Positions 36,662-49,439 of a stretch of DNA of 64,000 nucleotides are shown here, piece after piece. Positions within the stretch are counted from its first letter, which is position 1, and every line of letters begins with the position of its first letter. The position numbers were made by a program, and so were the translations under genes. The notes beneath the pieces were generated by a model. It worked only from the letters and a program-made list of their open reading frames with translations, ran no database searches and was not told the DNA's origin. The stretch comes from Caprella mutica (taxonomy: Eukaryota; Arthropoda; Malacostraca; Amphipoda; Caprellidae). Location: NCBI GenBank assembly GCA_947561585.1, contig CANNZV010000506.1, forward strand, positions 186,001 to 250,000. Direction: 5' to 3'.

Positions 36662-37120
36662 CCTTCGCAAATTTGCGTAAGGTCATATTTTACCGGGCAT
36701 TTATTTATCATCTTGTTATTCGCGTAACTGAAAAAGATTTCAACTAAATTGCCTGAAATTTGGTGAAACGATTGGTCAATGTCCAGTGACCTGCTGCTAG
36801 AATTTTGGGAGCGATCAGGTCAAGGTCATTGTCATTTATAACTCAAAAAGTATTGAAACCAAATTGCATGAAAAATGGTGAGACGATTGGTCAATATACA
36901 CGAAACATTTTGTTAGATTTTGGAAGCGATCGGGTTAAAGGTCAAAGGTCAAGGTCATTTATAACTCAATAACTCAAAAGAGTATTGAACCATATTGCAT
37001 GAAACTTGATGGGACGATTTGTCATTATCCAGTTACCAGTTTATTAGATTTTGGGAGAGAACGGGTCAAAGCGGTGGGAAGGTATGCACTCTACCAAGTG
37101 CACATAATATAGTTATACAT
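36662..37120 (+). repeat. Dispersed repeat with nuclear-receptor half-sites, copy 1
   Basis: Begins CCTTCGCAAATTTGCGTAAG (internally palindromic) and ends after TGCACTCTACCAAGTGCA, a 6-bp hairpin. The body is three diverged subrepeats of about 120-130 bp, each built as TATTGAA..AATTGCATGAAA..GACGATTGGTCA, then GATTTTGG.AGCGATCGGGT and AGGTCA half-sites. At 36939-36957, AGGTCAAAGGTCAAGGTCA contains three half-sites. A homologous inverted copy is at 47859-48455. Class unknown, probably a non-autonomous mobile repeat. Confidence 0.7.
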
Positions 37121-40100
37121 AGTTTTTATATGTCTGTATCTTTTTAATTGGCATCTGAATGAATGAAATCGTTAAATGTGATGAGGAAAAATCAATTTTC
37201 ATATCACCTAATCTGCAAAGTTTCATTTCGAGAAGTTTCATATTTTGTTTAATGTTGTTATTGAGAACTCTCTTTTCATATAACTTCATCTAATGTTTGT
37301 TTGATTTGAAAAAAGTTTTTAAGTGACACATTTAATAAAATACACACATAAAGTTGAAATGTTCCAATACTTCATACGATAGATGAAAAAAAATGAATTT
37401 AATTTTTTTACCAAGGGTCTTTCAGAGTTTCCATTCTGGCAATTAGCAGACACCCAAAGTACTCGGGAAATGGGTGTTAATGAGAAGGTTTATAACCAGT
37501 CTGACCATTAGAAGACTGACCACAATAAAACCCCGGCTAGGTTTGATAGTGACAAAATGTATACTTTACTGTTTTTTACTGTAAAATAAGTTTACCTAAT
37601 TTAGGTAGTAATTGTCATTTTTTCGGCGAAAGGACCTAGAACCCTTTACGAGTGCGATGACGTTCCACATGTTACTCTAGACTCTAGAGCAAATGAGATT
37701 AATATCATGCACTGACAGTTCTAAACAAACATATACGATAGTTTTTACTGAACAAATAGCGGAACAGTTGCGTGAGTTAAAATATCCCTAATTCCATTAA
37801 AGTCATGTTATCAGCTAGAGAACAAATTACCCATAGTTTGGACATGAGTCAACTAAGTTTCTTTCTAAGTTTCTAAAAATGAACTGCGAAGTCTAATCAT
37901 TTTAGTTTTGGCGACATTGTGGAACTTATCGAACATAGACTGATGATGGCAACTTGGCTGCAAAATGGAGCTCCAATCCTCCGTTTCAATAAGTCAAATA
38001 GCTTAAGTTGAAAAGTATCCAATTTCGAGTCGGAATGCTTTTTAGGAGTGCTAGAATATAGGCAATGAAGATTGTTAAAAGAACTGAAATAACCCATTGT
38101 GGCGCCTAATCATCTGAATTTCCATCTAAATAGATCATTGGAGATCAGTAAAGAATTACTAAAGAATATTTCTCTTTTTCTAAGTTGATGAATGAGATTA
38201 TAATATCACTTAACAATTCACAATATTATAAAAATTAATCCTAATCATTCAACTTCTTTGGAAAAATTTAATCATTTTAAGCTGATGAATCAATAACATC
38301 TTTAAATGTAAATACGTGTTTTTTCATATGTAAAATTTATACAAATTGATAAATCGAGTAAATAAATTTTAATAGATATGTTAGGACTCTCCACTGTTTC
38401 TCATGAATCTTCCTCAATTTTGGCGGGAAAATTGATGATTATAGTGAGGCCCCTCTACATTTCCATCTTCAACATAACAAACTCTCTCTCTCTGTAGCCA
38501 CAGAAATAGTTATATCTAATCTCCTTCTAGAAAGAGCAGTAGGTATCAATTTAAAGTGGTATTGGAATTAAATTCCAGAAGAGCAGTAGAATTTATAGGT
38601 ATAGATAAGAGTAGAATTAAAATCCATTTGGTAGTGTTCCGAAGATTCTCTGCAAAGCCATTACATTCCTGACGTTCCATTTTAAGGAGAGAATAAAAAT
38701 TTTCCGCTCAGTAGATCTGCAGCTGCCACTGTATGTGTGTGCAAAAGTTCTACTGAATTGCTCTGACAGTTGGAGGAAACATTTAGTCGGCCAATATCCT
38801 TCCACACAGTTAGGCCTGGCCCACGTACAACCAGCCCTTTTAATTGCTATTTGCAATTTACTCTATTTATATAAAAAATAAATCATTACCTTCTATTTAG
38901 TTCGCTCAGTTGTAATTAAGTATATAAATGTATCTATTCTATCGTATAGCTTTAGTGGAGATATTTATTTCTGCTTATCAATTAATTTATGATATTTTCC
39001 TGTTCAATCTTTAAAGGTGATAGATACATTTAATTTATGAACCAAATCTTTGAAAGTTTGTTAAGGAATACCATGATATTATTAAAATATACTTTATTTA
39101 ATCCATTCATCCTAAGATCCTAACTATATACTCCAGGTTACTCCTCTTAGACTTTTAATTTTCTCAGCAAACAGCTATTGGTGGAATGTAAATATTTACT
39201 GTTGTCTGTCAGATGATTTTTTTTACAGCATTTGCTCCATTTTAATTAAAGAACTAATTTAACATGAGATTCAACAATAGATTATTCTAATGTTGTAAGT
39301 GATGTTTAATCGAAATACTATATATACATAGTTACTTTTTTCACATGTTAAGATAAAAAGTTTTATATATTTACAGAAGTACTCTAGATAGTTCGCTTTA
39401 TATTTTTAGATAATTTTCAAATCATATTCTTCGAAGATTTGAAATATGTTCTTTGAATACTTAATATTTGATATTGTTATTAGTAGTTATTTTTTTTTTC
39501 AAATGTTAAAATAAAAACAAAGGATTGTAAAATAAAAATAAAGACTCAAAAATAACTGTTTATGAGAATATGTAATTCGTAAAGTGAACTTCAACTGAAA
39601 AAACAGCAAAATATTTATTAATGTTTTATATAATTTATTTCTATGTTTCTAAAAGGAGTTGAACAGTCTATCTTCTTTACTCTGAAACATTCAGTATTCA
39701 CAGACCTGAAAGTAACTCTTGCATATTCAGTAAAACAACGATCTGAGTTTTGATGTATGAATAGGGAGCAGGAGTGAATAATTATCCAATATTCTAATAT
39801 TCTGTTCCACCATTGCTATGCCGGTACTATTTTCTCTAGCTGTGAACATGACTGATGGAGTGAGGACTGCAAACAAATGCCGTAGATTTAAGCATGTCAG
39901 ACTCTCCTTATTATACCTTGCAGAGAGAAATTGGTCCGTGTTACAGGGAATGCTTCTACGGATAGTAAACCTTTAACGCTCCTTTATATGGTTATAAATA
40001 ACACAGAAATGTTCTCGAATCGTTTGTTTGTACTATCAGAGTCTGAAATACGTTGTCCAGTCAGATAGAATTATTTAATTATTTTTTTACAGTCAACTCA

Positions 40101-40236
40101 TTACATATTTAATGAAATGAGCTTCACTACTCGTAATGTTTGGAGAAATTAGAAAATAATTGGTTTGATACACGATGACCAATTTGTAAAATTTGAAAAC
40201 AATAGGAAATTAGAAAACTGTGATTTGTGAAATCTT
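37121..40236. other. AT-rich stretch with one known repeat fragment
   Basis: 37559-37632 is a minus-strand copy of part of the 7233 element (TTTTACAGTAAAAAACAGTA, CTTTCGCCGA). Otherwise nothing is supportable. Confidence 0.5.
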
Positions 40237-40782
40237 CATCATCACAGTGACTCTTTTCTCTGATAGTACATCATCACAGTGACTCTTTTCTCTGATAGTA
40301 CATCATCACAGTGACTCTTTTCTCTGATGGTACATCATCACAGTGGCTCTTTTCTCTGATAGTACATCATCACAGTGATTCTTTTCTCTGATAGTACATC
40401 ATCACAGTGACTCTTTTCTCTGATAGTACATCATCACAGTGACTCTTTTCTCTGATAGTACATCATCACAGTGACTCTTTTCTCTGATAGTACATCATCA
40501 CAGTGGCTCTTTTCTCTGATAGTACATCATCACAGTGATTCTTTTCTCTGATAGTACATCATCACAGTGACTCTTTTCTCTGATAGTACATCATCACAGT
40601 GACTCTTTTCTCTGATAGTACATCATCACAGTGACTCTTTTCTTTGATAGTACATCATCACAGTGACTCTTTTCTCTGATAGTACATCATCACAGTGACT
40701 CTTTTCTCTGATAGTACATCATCACAGTGACTCTTTTCTCTGATAGTACATCATCACAGTGACTCTTTTCTCTGATAGTACA
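40237..40782 (+). repeat. 32-bp tandem array, about 17 copies
   Basis: The unit core is CAGTGACTCTTTTCTCTGAT plus AGTACATCATCA. Variants GTGGCTC and GTGATTC occur side by side in copies 4-5 and again in 9-10, a five-unit (160 bp) higher-order period. Confidence 0.95.
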
Positions 40783-42558
40783 TGTTTAATAAATTTCATT
40801 TCTTAAAATGTAGGAGATTCAAGAGGTGTTGAAAATGTTAATGAATTTTCAAACTATTAATAGAATTCATGAACAACTTTTCGTAAAAGGTATCATATAT
40901 TATTTGGAAACAAGTATTAAATAGTTTATGAACATAATATTCTTCTTTTGCACTATTTTTAATTTAATAGGTTTTTATGCCTCCCTATAACATAATACTT
41001 CCATGGAAACTTATTTGTATATATATTTTAGGAGTCATTTTTTTTTCTGTACAGAAACTTATAAGAATCTTCGATTCCGCTGAATAATTCGGAGTGAAGT
41101 TTTCTCTTTTTGTAATGGAACCAAATCTGCTCAGGTACTTTAAGATGAAATCCTATAAGAAGAATTAAAGTCTTATCTTTTGGAGTTACTTGCTCCCAAA
41201 GTTCCTCTTTGGGGAGCGAAGGACTTCGCTCTTTGTTTAATCTTCACTGTTTAACCTCACTGTAAGAATGACTGTTTTTGCTTAGAAGTTCTGTGCCACT
41301 ATAATTAGGTTAGTTGGTAATCTCCTCCATGCACACTTTTCAATGCAGAACGACAATGCAGTCTGGTAGCTGGCATTCACTCAATGCATTTATTCAAAGA
41401 ATTAACCCTGTAAATCATAAAGAAACATATGTGTTCCCTTTCTAGTTATGTATTTTGATAGGTATTTTTTAAACACACATGCGTACTCTTTCATATATTA
41501 ATGCATTTCAATGCACTTTCATTTTTGTAATACTTTTTTTACTGCTTCATTATGCTGTCTTCACTTATATTAATATATTATAAAAATATCACATAATTCT
41601 TGTTTTATCACGTTCAATTTATTTGGGGCATAAGGGATAAGGAAATGAAATTCGAGAAAAATTGTTCTTTAAAATTAAAGTCATGAATTGAATAATTTCT
41701 CCCAAAACGTTTTACTGCAATATAAATTTTTGTTGTAAAATGCAGTTGATTAAAAAATTTACATTGACTTGGTGTTTGTTTAAACATTATACTTATATAA
41801 ATGCATGATGGAGCAATCGGACTTACTAGAAATATAATTAATAGTTTATCGATTATACACTACAATGTCAATTAATCAATCAATTACACAATAAAAGGAA
41901 AATTACTACATCGTTAACTATTTCAATACAAAGATTTCATTAATGAGTAAGAGACATCAAGACATCAAACATCAGAAATAATTCTTAATTACACATCAAA
42001 TACATGCAAAAGATAGCAACACTCTGAGTGATAGCAACTCAATATGCCATTACTATATCACAGTAATTACAATGATTAATTGAAACTGTCAATGAGAGAA
42101 TCTATTACTATCGATTGGTATATGAAAAGAAAAAATAATTGAGATAATTTGAAGACATTTCCAACCTAAATACATCAATTAACTCTAGTTTGCTTTGATA
42201 TATTATGTATATTAAATACCATCACTCATATACAATTACACATACCTTTTTTGTATTTGGTCAAAGTGATACTCTCTTGTATAGTTTCTATTAGGTTTGT
42301 GTTTAAGTTAGTCAATTGGATTTTTGTTTATTGATTAATTACTGTTCACATTATAATTAGTTTGCAAATTTTTACATTATCATTATATTGAAAACGTTAT
42401 TAATTTACTATAAATATTTGATTAGCAAAGTACAATATATTCGGTATATCATATCAACAATTTTTAATAAATTGATGTCATAGAATATTATAAGCCGTCT
42501 GTATTTGAACGAGAAATTTATGGATTTAGTGAAACTAACAAGATCTTGCTTAACGATG
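40783..42558. other. AT-rich non-coding stretch
   Basis: No supported feature. Confidence 0.5.
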
Positions 42559-42961
42559 GAACGAGCAATATTATTAGTTCTAACGAGGACTTAACCATAG
42601 AACGAGCAATATACTTAGTTCTAACGAGAACTGTACTGTGGAACGAGCAATATTATTAGTTCTAACGAGGACTGAACTGTTGAACGAGCAATATTATTAG
42701 TTCTAACGAGGACTTAACCAAAGAACGAGCAATATACGTAGTTCTGACGAGAACTGTACTGTGGAACGAGCATTGAACGTAGTTTTAACGAGGACTGAAC
42801 GGTGGAACGAGCAACATACGTAGTTCTAACAAGTACTTAACCATAGAACGAGCAATATACTTAGTTTTTACAAGGACTGAACGATAGAACGACCAATATA
42901 CGTAGTTCTAACGAGGACTGACCGTTGGAACGAGAAATGTAAGTAATTCTATTGAGTGCTT
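42559..42961 (+). repeat. 41-bp tandem array, about 10 copies
   Basis: The unit begins GAACGAGCAATATAC and continues TAGTTCTAACGAGGACT. Copies diverge more than in the other arrays and fade out after 42930. Confidence 0.9.
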
Positions 42962-43645
42962 ATCTATGCGATAGATAGATGCTTAGTCTTATTATTGCTC
43001 TTACGTGTTACATATTCTAATGAATTTATAAGATATAAAAACATTATTTAGATTCTTTAATTATCTCCCTATAATTCGGAATATTGTGAAATGGTCTAAA
43101 ATTATAAACGATGTACTAATTATATAATAATTTAATAAGGAAAGTGCTTATTATACAATATATATTTTTCTTCCCATTCATAATGTGTGGCAGTAGCCGC
43201 TGAAATTTCCTCTAGTAAGCTGCTTAAGGGAATAATTTACTAAAAGGCTTATATAGCTGACTTAATATCGAGAATAAATTTAAGAGACTACTAAGAGTTA
43301 TTCTGAGTTGTGTGAATGTGAACATATTAACTAAATTCATTTAGTGGAAATTCATAAAAAAATGTCAAGAATAATTAGTAGCTATGTCTAATTATAGTGA
43401 ATTTGTCAAGTGAGAAAATTAATAAATTTAGTCAGCTTAGAAATAACATTACTTAATTAGTATGGTAAGGTGTCATTTATTATGCAGAGTCTTTAATTAT
43501 TCAGAGTAATTTTCCAATATATTACTGATGTAATAAGTTGAAACAGTGACATTGTTTAGATATTTTATTTATGTGTAGTAAATAAAATACGAGTCAAATT
43601 GACACAAAATTTGAATTTCAGTTTGTTCCAAAACCGGCTAAAATG

Positions 43646-43772
43646 TGAGTCAATTTGACTCATCCTAATAGTTTACTCAATAACAAGAGTCAGATTGACT
43701 CAGGTAGAGTCAATCAATAAAAAAAGACTCCAACATAGGAGCTTTGCCAGCCTTGACTCAAGCGTTGAGTCA
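43646..43772. promoter_or_regulatory. Cluster of five AP-1 (TGASTCA) motifs
   Basis: TGAGTCA at 43646 and 43766, and TGACTCA at 43656, 43696 and 43754. Several are paired as inverted repeats (TGAGTCAATTTGACTCA; TTGACTCAAGCGTTGAGTCA). TGASTCA is the binding site of Jun/Fos-type bZIP dimers. Five in 127 bp is far above chance. Enhancer function is inference; a decayed palindromic repeat is the alternative. Confidence 0.45.
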
Positions 43773-45370
43773 AGCTGACTTGCAATTTGTCTCAGTGTAT
43801 ATAAGAGAATACATTTTCTAAAGGAATCAACCGTATTTTTATAAATTCTTTTATTACCCTAAAATTGGAGAATTAATTCAGTTTTATTGATGTGCACTGC
43901 TTCTTTTCAATAACACTTAACTCGTTAAAATAAACACAATTAAGTATAATTATTATATGTCGAACGTATATTTTTAATACAAATGAAGGTTGTTAGCCCC
44001 TCCGATCAAAATGAACAATAGTAATTGTCAGTAAAAAAAATTAACCCTTAGAAAATAGATAAAGAAATATAATGTTGAAAATATATTTTTTTATCTTGAG
44101 GAATCTTACCGCATTTCTTTTGTTGGTCTCTCTTCCATTGCATAGCATTAAAGTTTGCCATATTTTGAAGTATAATCTCCGCCATAAGAAATCACAGAAT
44201 GTGTTTTCGTCTCTCTATCTTACTTAATACGAAATTACGTGAGCAACAAAGAAGATGGAGTTATCCCTAATTTGATAATGGGGTACAGTTACGTACACTG
44301 GTTATACCGTAGCTGTATCGTTACATTCTTTGGGAGATGTCGCGTGATTCTCCCTGTTGATTGCGGTTATTCTTTGCCAACTTTTCTGAATAACAAGAGC
44401 GTTCTTTTTGTTCCGAATTTATTTCATCATTAGGAAGAAGGCTTTTTGTGTTGCGACTGCAGCCAGCAGCTCAATGATGAAATTCCCCACTGTTGAGAAA
44501 CTCTTAGACTGCATTCTTCGCTGCAGGAAAATTATCTGAGTTGAATTGAGAGATCTTTTCGCCTTCTTTTTCTTTGTTTATCATTTATATCTTTATATGA
44601 AAATAATAATCATCTTTCGTGATATTTAGGTGTGGTTTACCATATATTATTTAAGTAAAAAAAGATGGGAATCGACAAATAAATCAATTATCTGTACATG
44701 TAATCAAGCAGAATTACAATTACAAATAATATTAAGAGTTTTATGTAAGAAGGTAGAGCTACTGAAAAAATACCATACTAGTTTCAATGCAATTTAATAT
44801 CATTAAATTATTCCAGTTTGCTATAAATTCATAACTATTTTAAAAAATGATTTTTTATGTATTAATATTTTTTTCTGTTGCAAATCAATGCAATCTTTTT
44901 ATTCAAGTTAAGTCTTGTTTTAGACTGTTATATTGAATACCTGTGAATAGTAGTCACCCTTGTAGCTGTTCTTCTGAACTCCACACCTTTTATTATTCTT
45001 GGGAGATGTTACAGGTAAAGGGGGAAGCAATATTAGCTTCCATTCAATAGAAATCATAAATTAGAAAACAGTTTTCAGAGGCTTTACGCAAAAACCAGTG
45101 ACGGTTTTCCTAGCTCATTTGAACAAGCGTTTATCATATAGCTAATAAAAAACAAGTTAATCTTGTTCAATACAGGAACCTATTGGAACAAATTATACAA
45201 TTTAAAAACAATTTGGGTTGATGGCGAGGTAGAAAACTTAAAAGAAAAATTTCTGGTAATAATTTAATCAATAGATAATAGTTGTGTTCACACATGTGCT
45301 CATTGTCAACATGTGCTATCTTCTCTATTTCTCTCATACATGTGTACTAATTCTTCCTCTATTCACACAG
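43773..45370. other. AT-rich non-coding stretch
   Basis: No supported gene. The frame at 44239-44433 has no recognisable domain. Confidence 0.45.
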
Positions 45371-45391
45371 ATGTGCAAGCCAAACGCAAAG
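45371..45391 (+). CDS. Candidate 21-nt second exon of the signal-peptide gene
   Basis: Upstream is a consensus-like acceptor: CTAAT branch motif, pyrimidine tract TTCTTCCTCTATTCACACAG ending at 45370. Downstream is AAAG|GTAAAG. Joined in phase 1 to the exon at 32389-32452, the codons read D-V-Q-A-K-R-K. This ends the signal peptide in VQA, a good -3/-1 cleavage pattern, followed by a basic stretch. The exon is very short and the intron would be 12.9 kb, so chance is possible. Confidence 0.3.
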
Positions 45392-47858
45392 GTAAAGGGC
45401 CTGAACACTTACAGTAGTTGCAACACTCAGGTACCACTGAGTTCACTAAGCTACATGCTGTTCTTTCTCTCGCAATCTCTGTGACCTTTTCTGAATATCG
45501 ATAGAAATCACAGTTGAAATGCAAATAGGGTAAAAGATCAATATGAAAAAATGGAAAAAAAATCGTTATTTTAAAAAGGATCTATCTAGCACTTGGATCC
45601 TTTACTATCATCATCAAAGCGACAATTCTCCGTAATTTAAGAGTCTACCATCAAAAAGTTCATTTACCCTATTTGGCTTTCAAATATAAGATAGAAAATT
45701 GACAAAAATTTCAATCCTATTTTGTATTTCAAAAGGTGCAAACAGAGATTTTCAGAGAAACAGCAAAACATAATGCACAAAGAGTAAAAACTAACAAATT
45801 TGACAGCGAATTACTCTGCATCCTCACTAATATTTTTCTTTCATTTCCTAAATAACTTCTTGTCTTTGAATCTTGTTCTAACTTTCCTCTCATATTTGCT
45901 ACCCATGCAACAGAAATTACGTTTGAAAGTAATCCAAAACGTGGATGAAATTCGATGTGCCGATTGAAATTAGACTACTTTTCATTTTGGAATGTCTTAT
46001 CAAAACCACTACTTCTGTATGAATTAATTTCTATAAATTTGATTTATTTCTAAGAAAAAGAATGGAACTATTTCAGTTGCATCGTCACTCTTGCATCTTC
46101 ACTGGGACATTTCTTAACAAGATCTGAGATAACTTTTCTGCATAACTTTTTTCTAACTAGATTGTGTAAATCTCACTGATCATCATTACTAAATACCATT
46201 GTAACGAAAATCTGTCTTGTTACTAAAACAGACAGGTCACCAAGACTCTGGTTACGTGACTACCAATTTGGTTTCTTTTCTCTTTGTCGATACTATAGTC
46301 GTTGATTTAGCTAAATTGCTCACCAGTACATCGGGTCAATAAAAGCCTCTGATTTTCCTATTGTTCTGAGACAGGACATCACAATAGCTTAGACAGGACA
46401 AAAGATTTTATTTATTACTTCACCGTCCATTGTTGCTTTGACGCATTAATATCTTCTGGCATACACGTGAAGTAGAAAACATAATGCAGTACAAAATGTA
46501 ACAACTGATAAAGTTGAATTTTTCCCTAGAGGTATAAATCGCATGTACAGCAAATAATGTGTCTCAAAATTTGGAAACGGGAGATAGAAGGTAAGTTAAT
46601 TAACGAGAAATATTTCACTGTAATTCTTCACATGAATTAAACAATGAAAAAAAATGAGATAATCAAAAAATTTCGAAAACAAAAATTAAGTTGCACATAA
46701 TAATATTTCACACTCACAGTAAATAGTTATATAATTATTTGTAACTATACTAATGTATATTTAGATAGATGAAATTTCAAATTATTACTAATTATTCATT
46801 GTAAGTTAGAATGTAATACTGTATAACAGTGTTACATTACTTACTTCATTGAAAATAATTTTTGAATAATTCTTCAACTCCAGCAACTGCACCAATACCG
46901 AATTCATCAAATTTCCTGATGGAAAACTATACAAATATTGTTAGCCTATCACATTCAAGGTATCTAACTAATTACATTTAAATTCTGGATAGTTCACCAG
47001 AAATTTTCTCTGTTCTTTGTAGCTCTAAATTTTAGCGAGTTGGTTTAAAGTTTTAGAATTGCCTACGTTTCGAAATTAGCTTTATCTATTGAAACAGGCC
47101 GTCTAATGCAATTTGTTTGGAGTTAGATAAGAAAACTGTTCTACAAACTGTCAGTAATTTTTATCTTCTAGATTTTAAGAACTTTTATAATTCTATATTC
47201 ATCTCGTTATAGTTATTCCGGATTTGATATAATGGAATTGGTTTGGCGTGTTTTTATTGATCTTAGAAAAGTTTCTGTGCTATAATGGCCTGGAACTTGT
47301 AAAGGGAATGTACATCTGCATCTACTAACATATTACAGCAAAATGAAACTTGGTGTTTAGCTACTACTGCATTTTTCGTTTTTACAAGAAGTTTGCCTCT
47401 AGTTGGAAGTTCTAATGGAATTCATGTAAAAGAAATTGAAGAAAGAGCAAATAGAAACTCGAGCTGAGAGCACAAAATTCATTTGCTTAAACCTCACTAC
47501 TTTTGTAATGAAAATCGTGATAATTACATTGGATATTGAGTTCGCTCCTCCAGATATTTGCCCCATAAATACCAGATGAGTCGCCTTAATTACTTTACAA
47601 TCCGAGTAATTGTTTGCTAATGGCCTGTAAGCGATCCAATTACGAAGAATGATTCGGATTGCAGGTAATTGGGTGTTAATTGCTAATGTGATTTGGCACA
47701 AAAACAAACCATTGCTTCTATTCTATGGGAAATTAATTTCTATGAGAGAGTTTGGTGTTACTAGACTATTCTGTAAGAGACCAATTTCCTTCCTCTACTA
47801 AAATAATCTCTATGATTTTCATTATTTTACCATCGATGCTGAGTGTCTTGTCTTTTGA
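45392..47858. other. AT-rich non-coding stretch
   Basis: Nothing firm. A donor-like AAG|GTAAGT at 46591 has only a weak acceptor before it. Confidence 0.45.
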
Positions 47859-48455
47859 TATATAACTAGATTACGTGCACTCGGTAGAGCGCATAATTTC
47901 TTCGCCGCTTTGACCAGTTCTCTTCCAAAATTTAATAAACTGGTAACTGGATAATAACCAATCGTCCCACCAAGTTTCAAGCAATATGGTTCAAATATTT
48001 CTGAGTTATTGAGTTATAAATGACCTTGACCTTGACCTTTGACTGAATTGCACCCAAAATTCTACCAGATGGTTCCTGGAATCGTCCCAATAAATTCAAG
48101 ACAATTTGGTTGAATAAGTTTTGAGTTATTGAGTTATAAATAGGATTGACCTTGATCTTTGACCTTTGACCCAATCGCTCCCAAAATCTAACAAAATGGT
48201 TCCTGTCTATTGAACAATCGTCCGACCAAGTTCCACGCAATATGGTTCAATAATTTTTGAGTTATAAATGACCATGACCTTGACCTTTAACCGGGTCACT
48301 CCCAAAATTCTACCAGAAGGTCACTGAACATTGACCGATCGTTTCGCCAAATTTCAAGCAATTTGGTTGAACACTTTTAAGTTATGCGAATAACATGATG
48401 ATAAATAAATAAATTAATACCGGGAAAAATATGACCTTACGCAAATTTGCGAAGG
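47859..48455 (-). repeat. Dispersed repeat with nuclear-receptor half-sites, copy 2
   Basis: Same family as 36662-37120, inverted. Read on the minus strand it starts CCTTCGCAAATTTGCGTAAG and ends TGCGCTCTACCGAGTGCA. It has four subrepeats against three in the other copy. Half-site runs (TGACCTTGACCTTGACCTTT near 48021-48042 and TGACCTTTGACC near 48159) are kept. Confidence 0.7.
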
Positions 48456-49439
48456 CAATGAAGACAAATACTATAAATTATTATTAAAATTAAAGTTTAG
48501 ATTTTATTTTGGACTATATACGGAGTGATATTAGTAAATTGAAGACAGTGAACTAATATCATGTTATGGTTACTACAAGTATAACAGGTGTGATTTGAAA
48601 AATTGCTAAAGAAAAAATTGATCGTGACTATCTTTTATTATCGCCCCATTTGATAATTTAATCGTCCAATTAGTCAAGAGATATTTGAATAATAGATTAG
48701 CTTCTGTAATGTACAATATTGAATAACTTCATAATTGTTTGTAGCTAATATTAAGTAAAGTTATTGAAAAACAATCTATAGTAGCCATTTGAAAAAGAGA
48801 AAATAAATAAAATATCGAATCGATATTGCCTTATTTTGAATGCATCGTCATCCCCCATAAGACTGAATATCTACCTACCAAAATTTGTAATAATCTGGGT
48901 CTAAATCTAGATTGAATAGAATATTTTGATAAAACTGTCATAGTTTTACTCGCAGATAGAAATAACTATTTACTATGACAATCATCAAACAAAAATTCAT
49001 GCTGAACTGTGAAGATAATCTTATGAATACCATCCGTAATCCACAAAACATTGGGGACTAAAATGGGGGATGCTAAATCGACTGTGAATTGATATGCTAT
49101 GTCCTTCATGAGTGAAAAGGTAAATGTTCACCCACACCATATCTCTCACTTCCACACTGATAATCACAGCTTCAAATTGCCACAGGTAATTTCTTTCCAA
49201 TTGAAAAGTTTGCTGAAACTGGAAAGGTTTCCATTTCGAACGACTGAATAATTCGGCAGATGGAGAATGGATTCCAGAGTGGGGAGATTCCCATTCACAA
49301 TGGAATCGTTAATGGCTTTTTTAGGGAATTTCAAAATGGAAAATGAATGGACAGAGTTTTTCTTAGCTTTTGTTTCCAGAGCGATTGTTAGTCATGGAAA
49401 GAAAAGGAAGACTGGCTGGAATTGCAGTGTAATTACCAA
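48456..49439. other. Non-coding flank before the 20-bp array
   Basis: An open frame from 49267 runs into the array but has no recognisable domain before it. Confidence 0.4.

Noticed and set aside
36662..37120. Helitron 3' end (hairpin then CTAG) in the nuclear-receptor-site repeat
   Set aside because: The two copies stay similar for about 8 nt beyond the CTAG/ATAG, so the boundary does not fit, and no TC 5' end is evident.
40237..40782. CRISPR-like regularity
   Set aside because: Contiguous tandem copies without unique spacers, in animal DNA.
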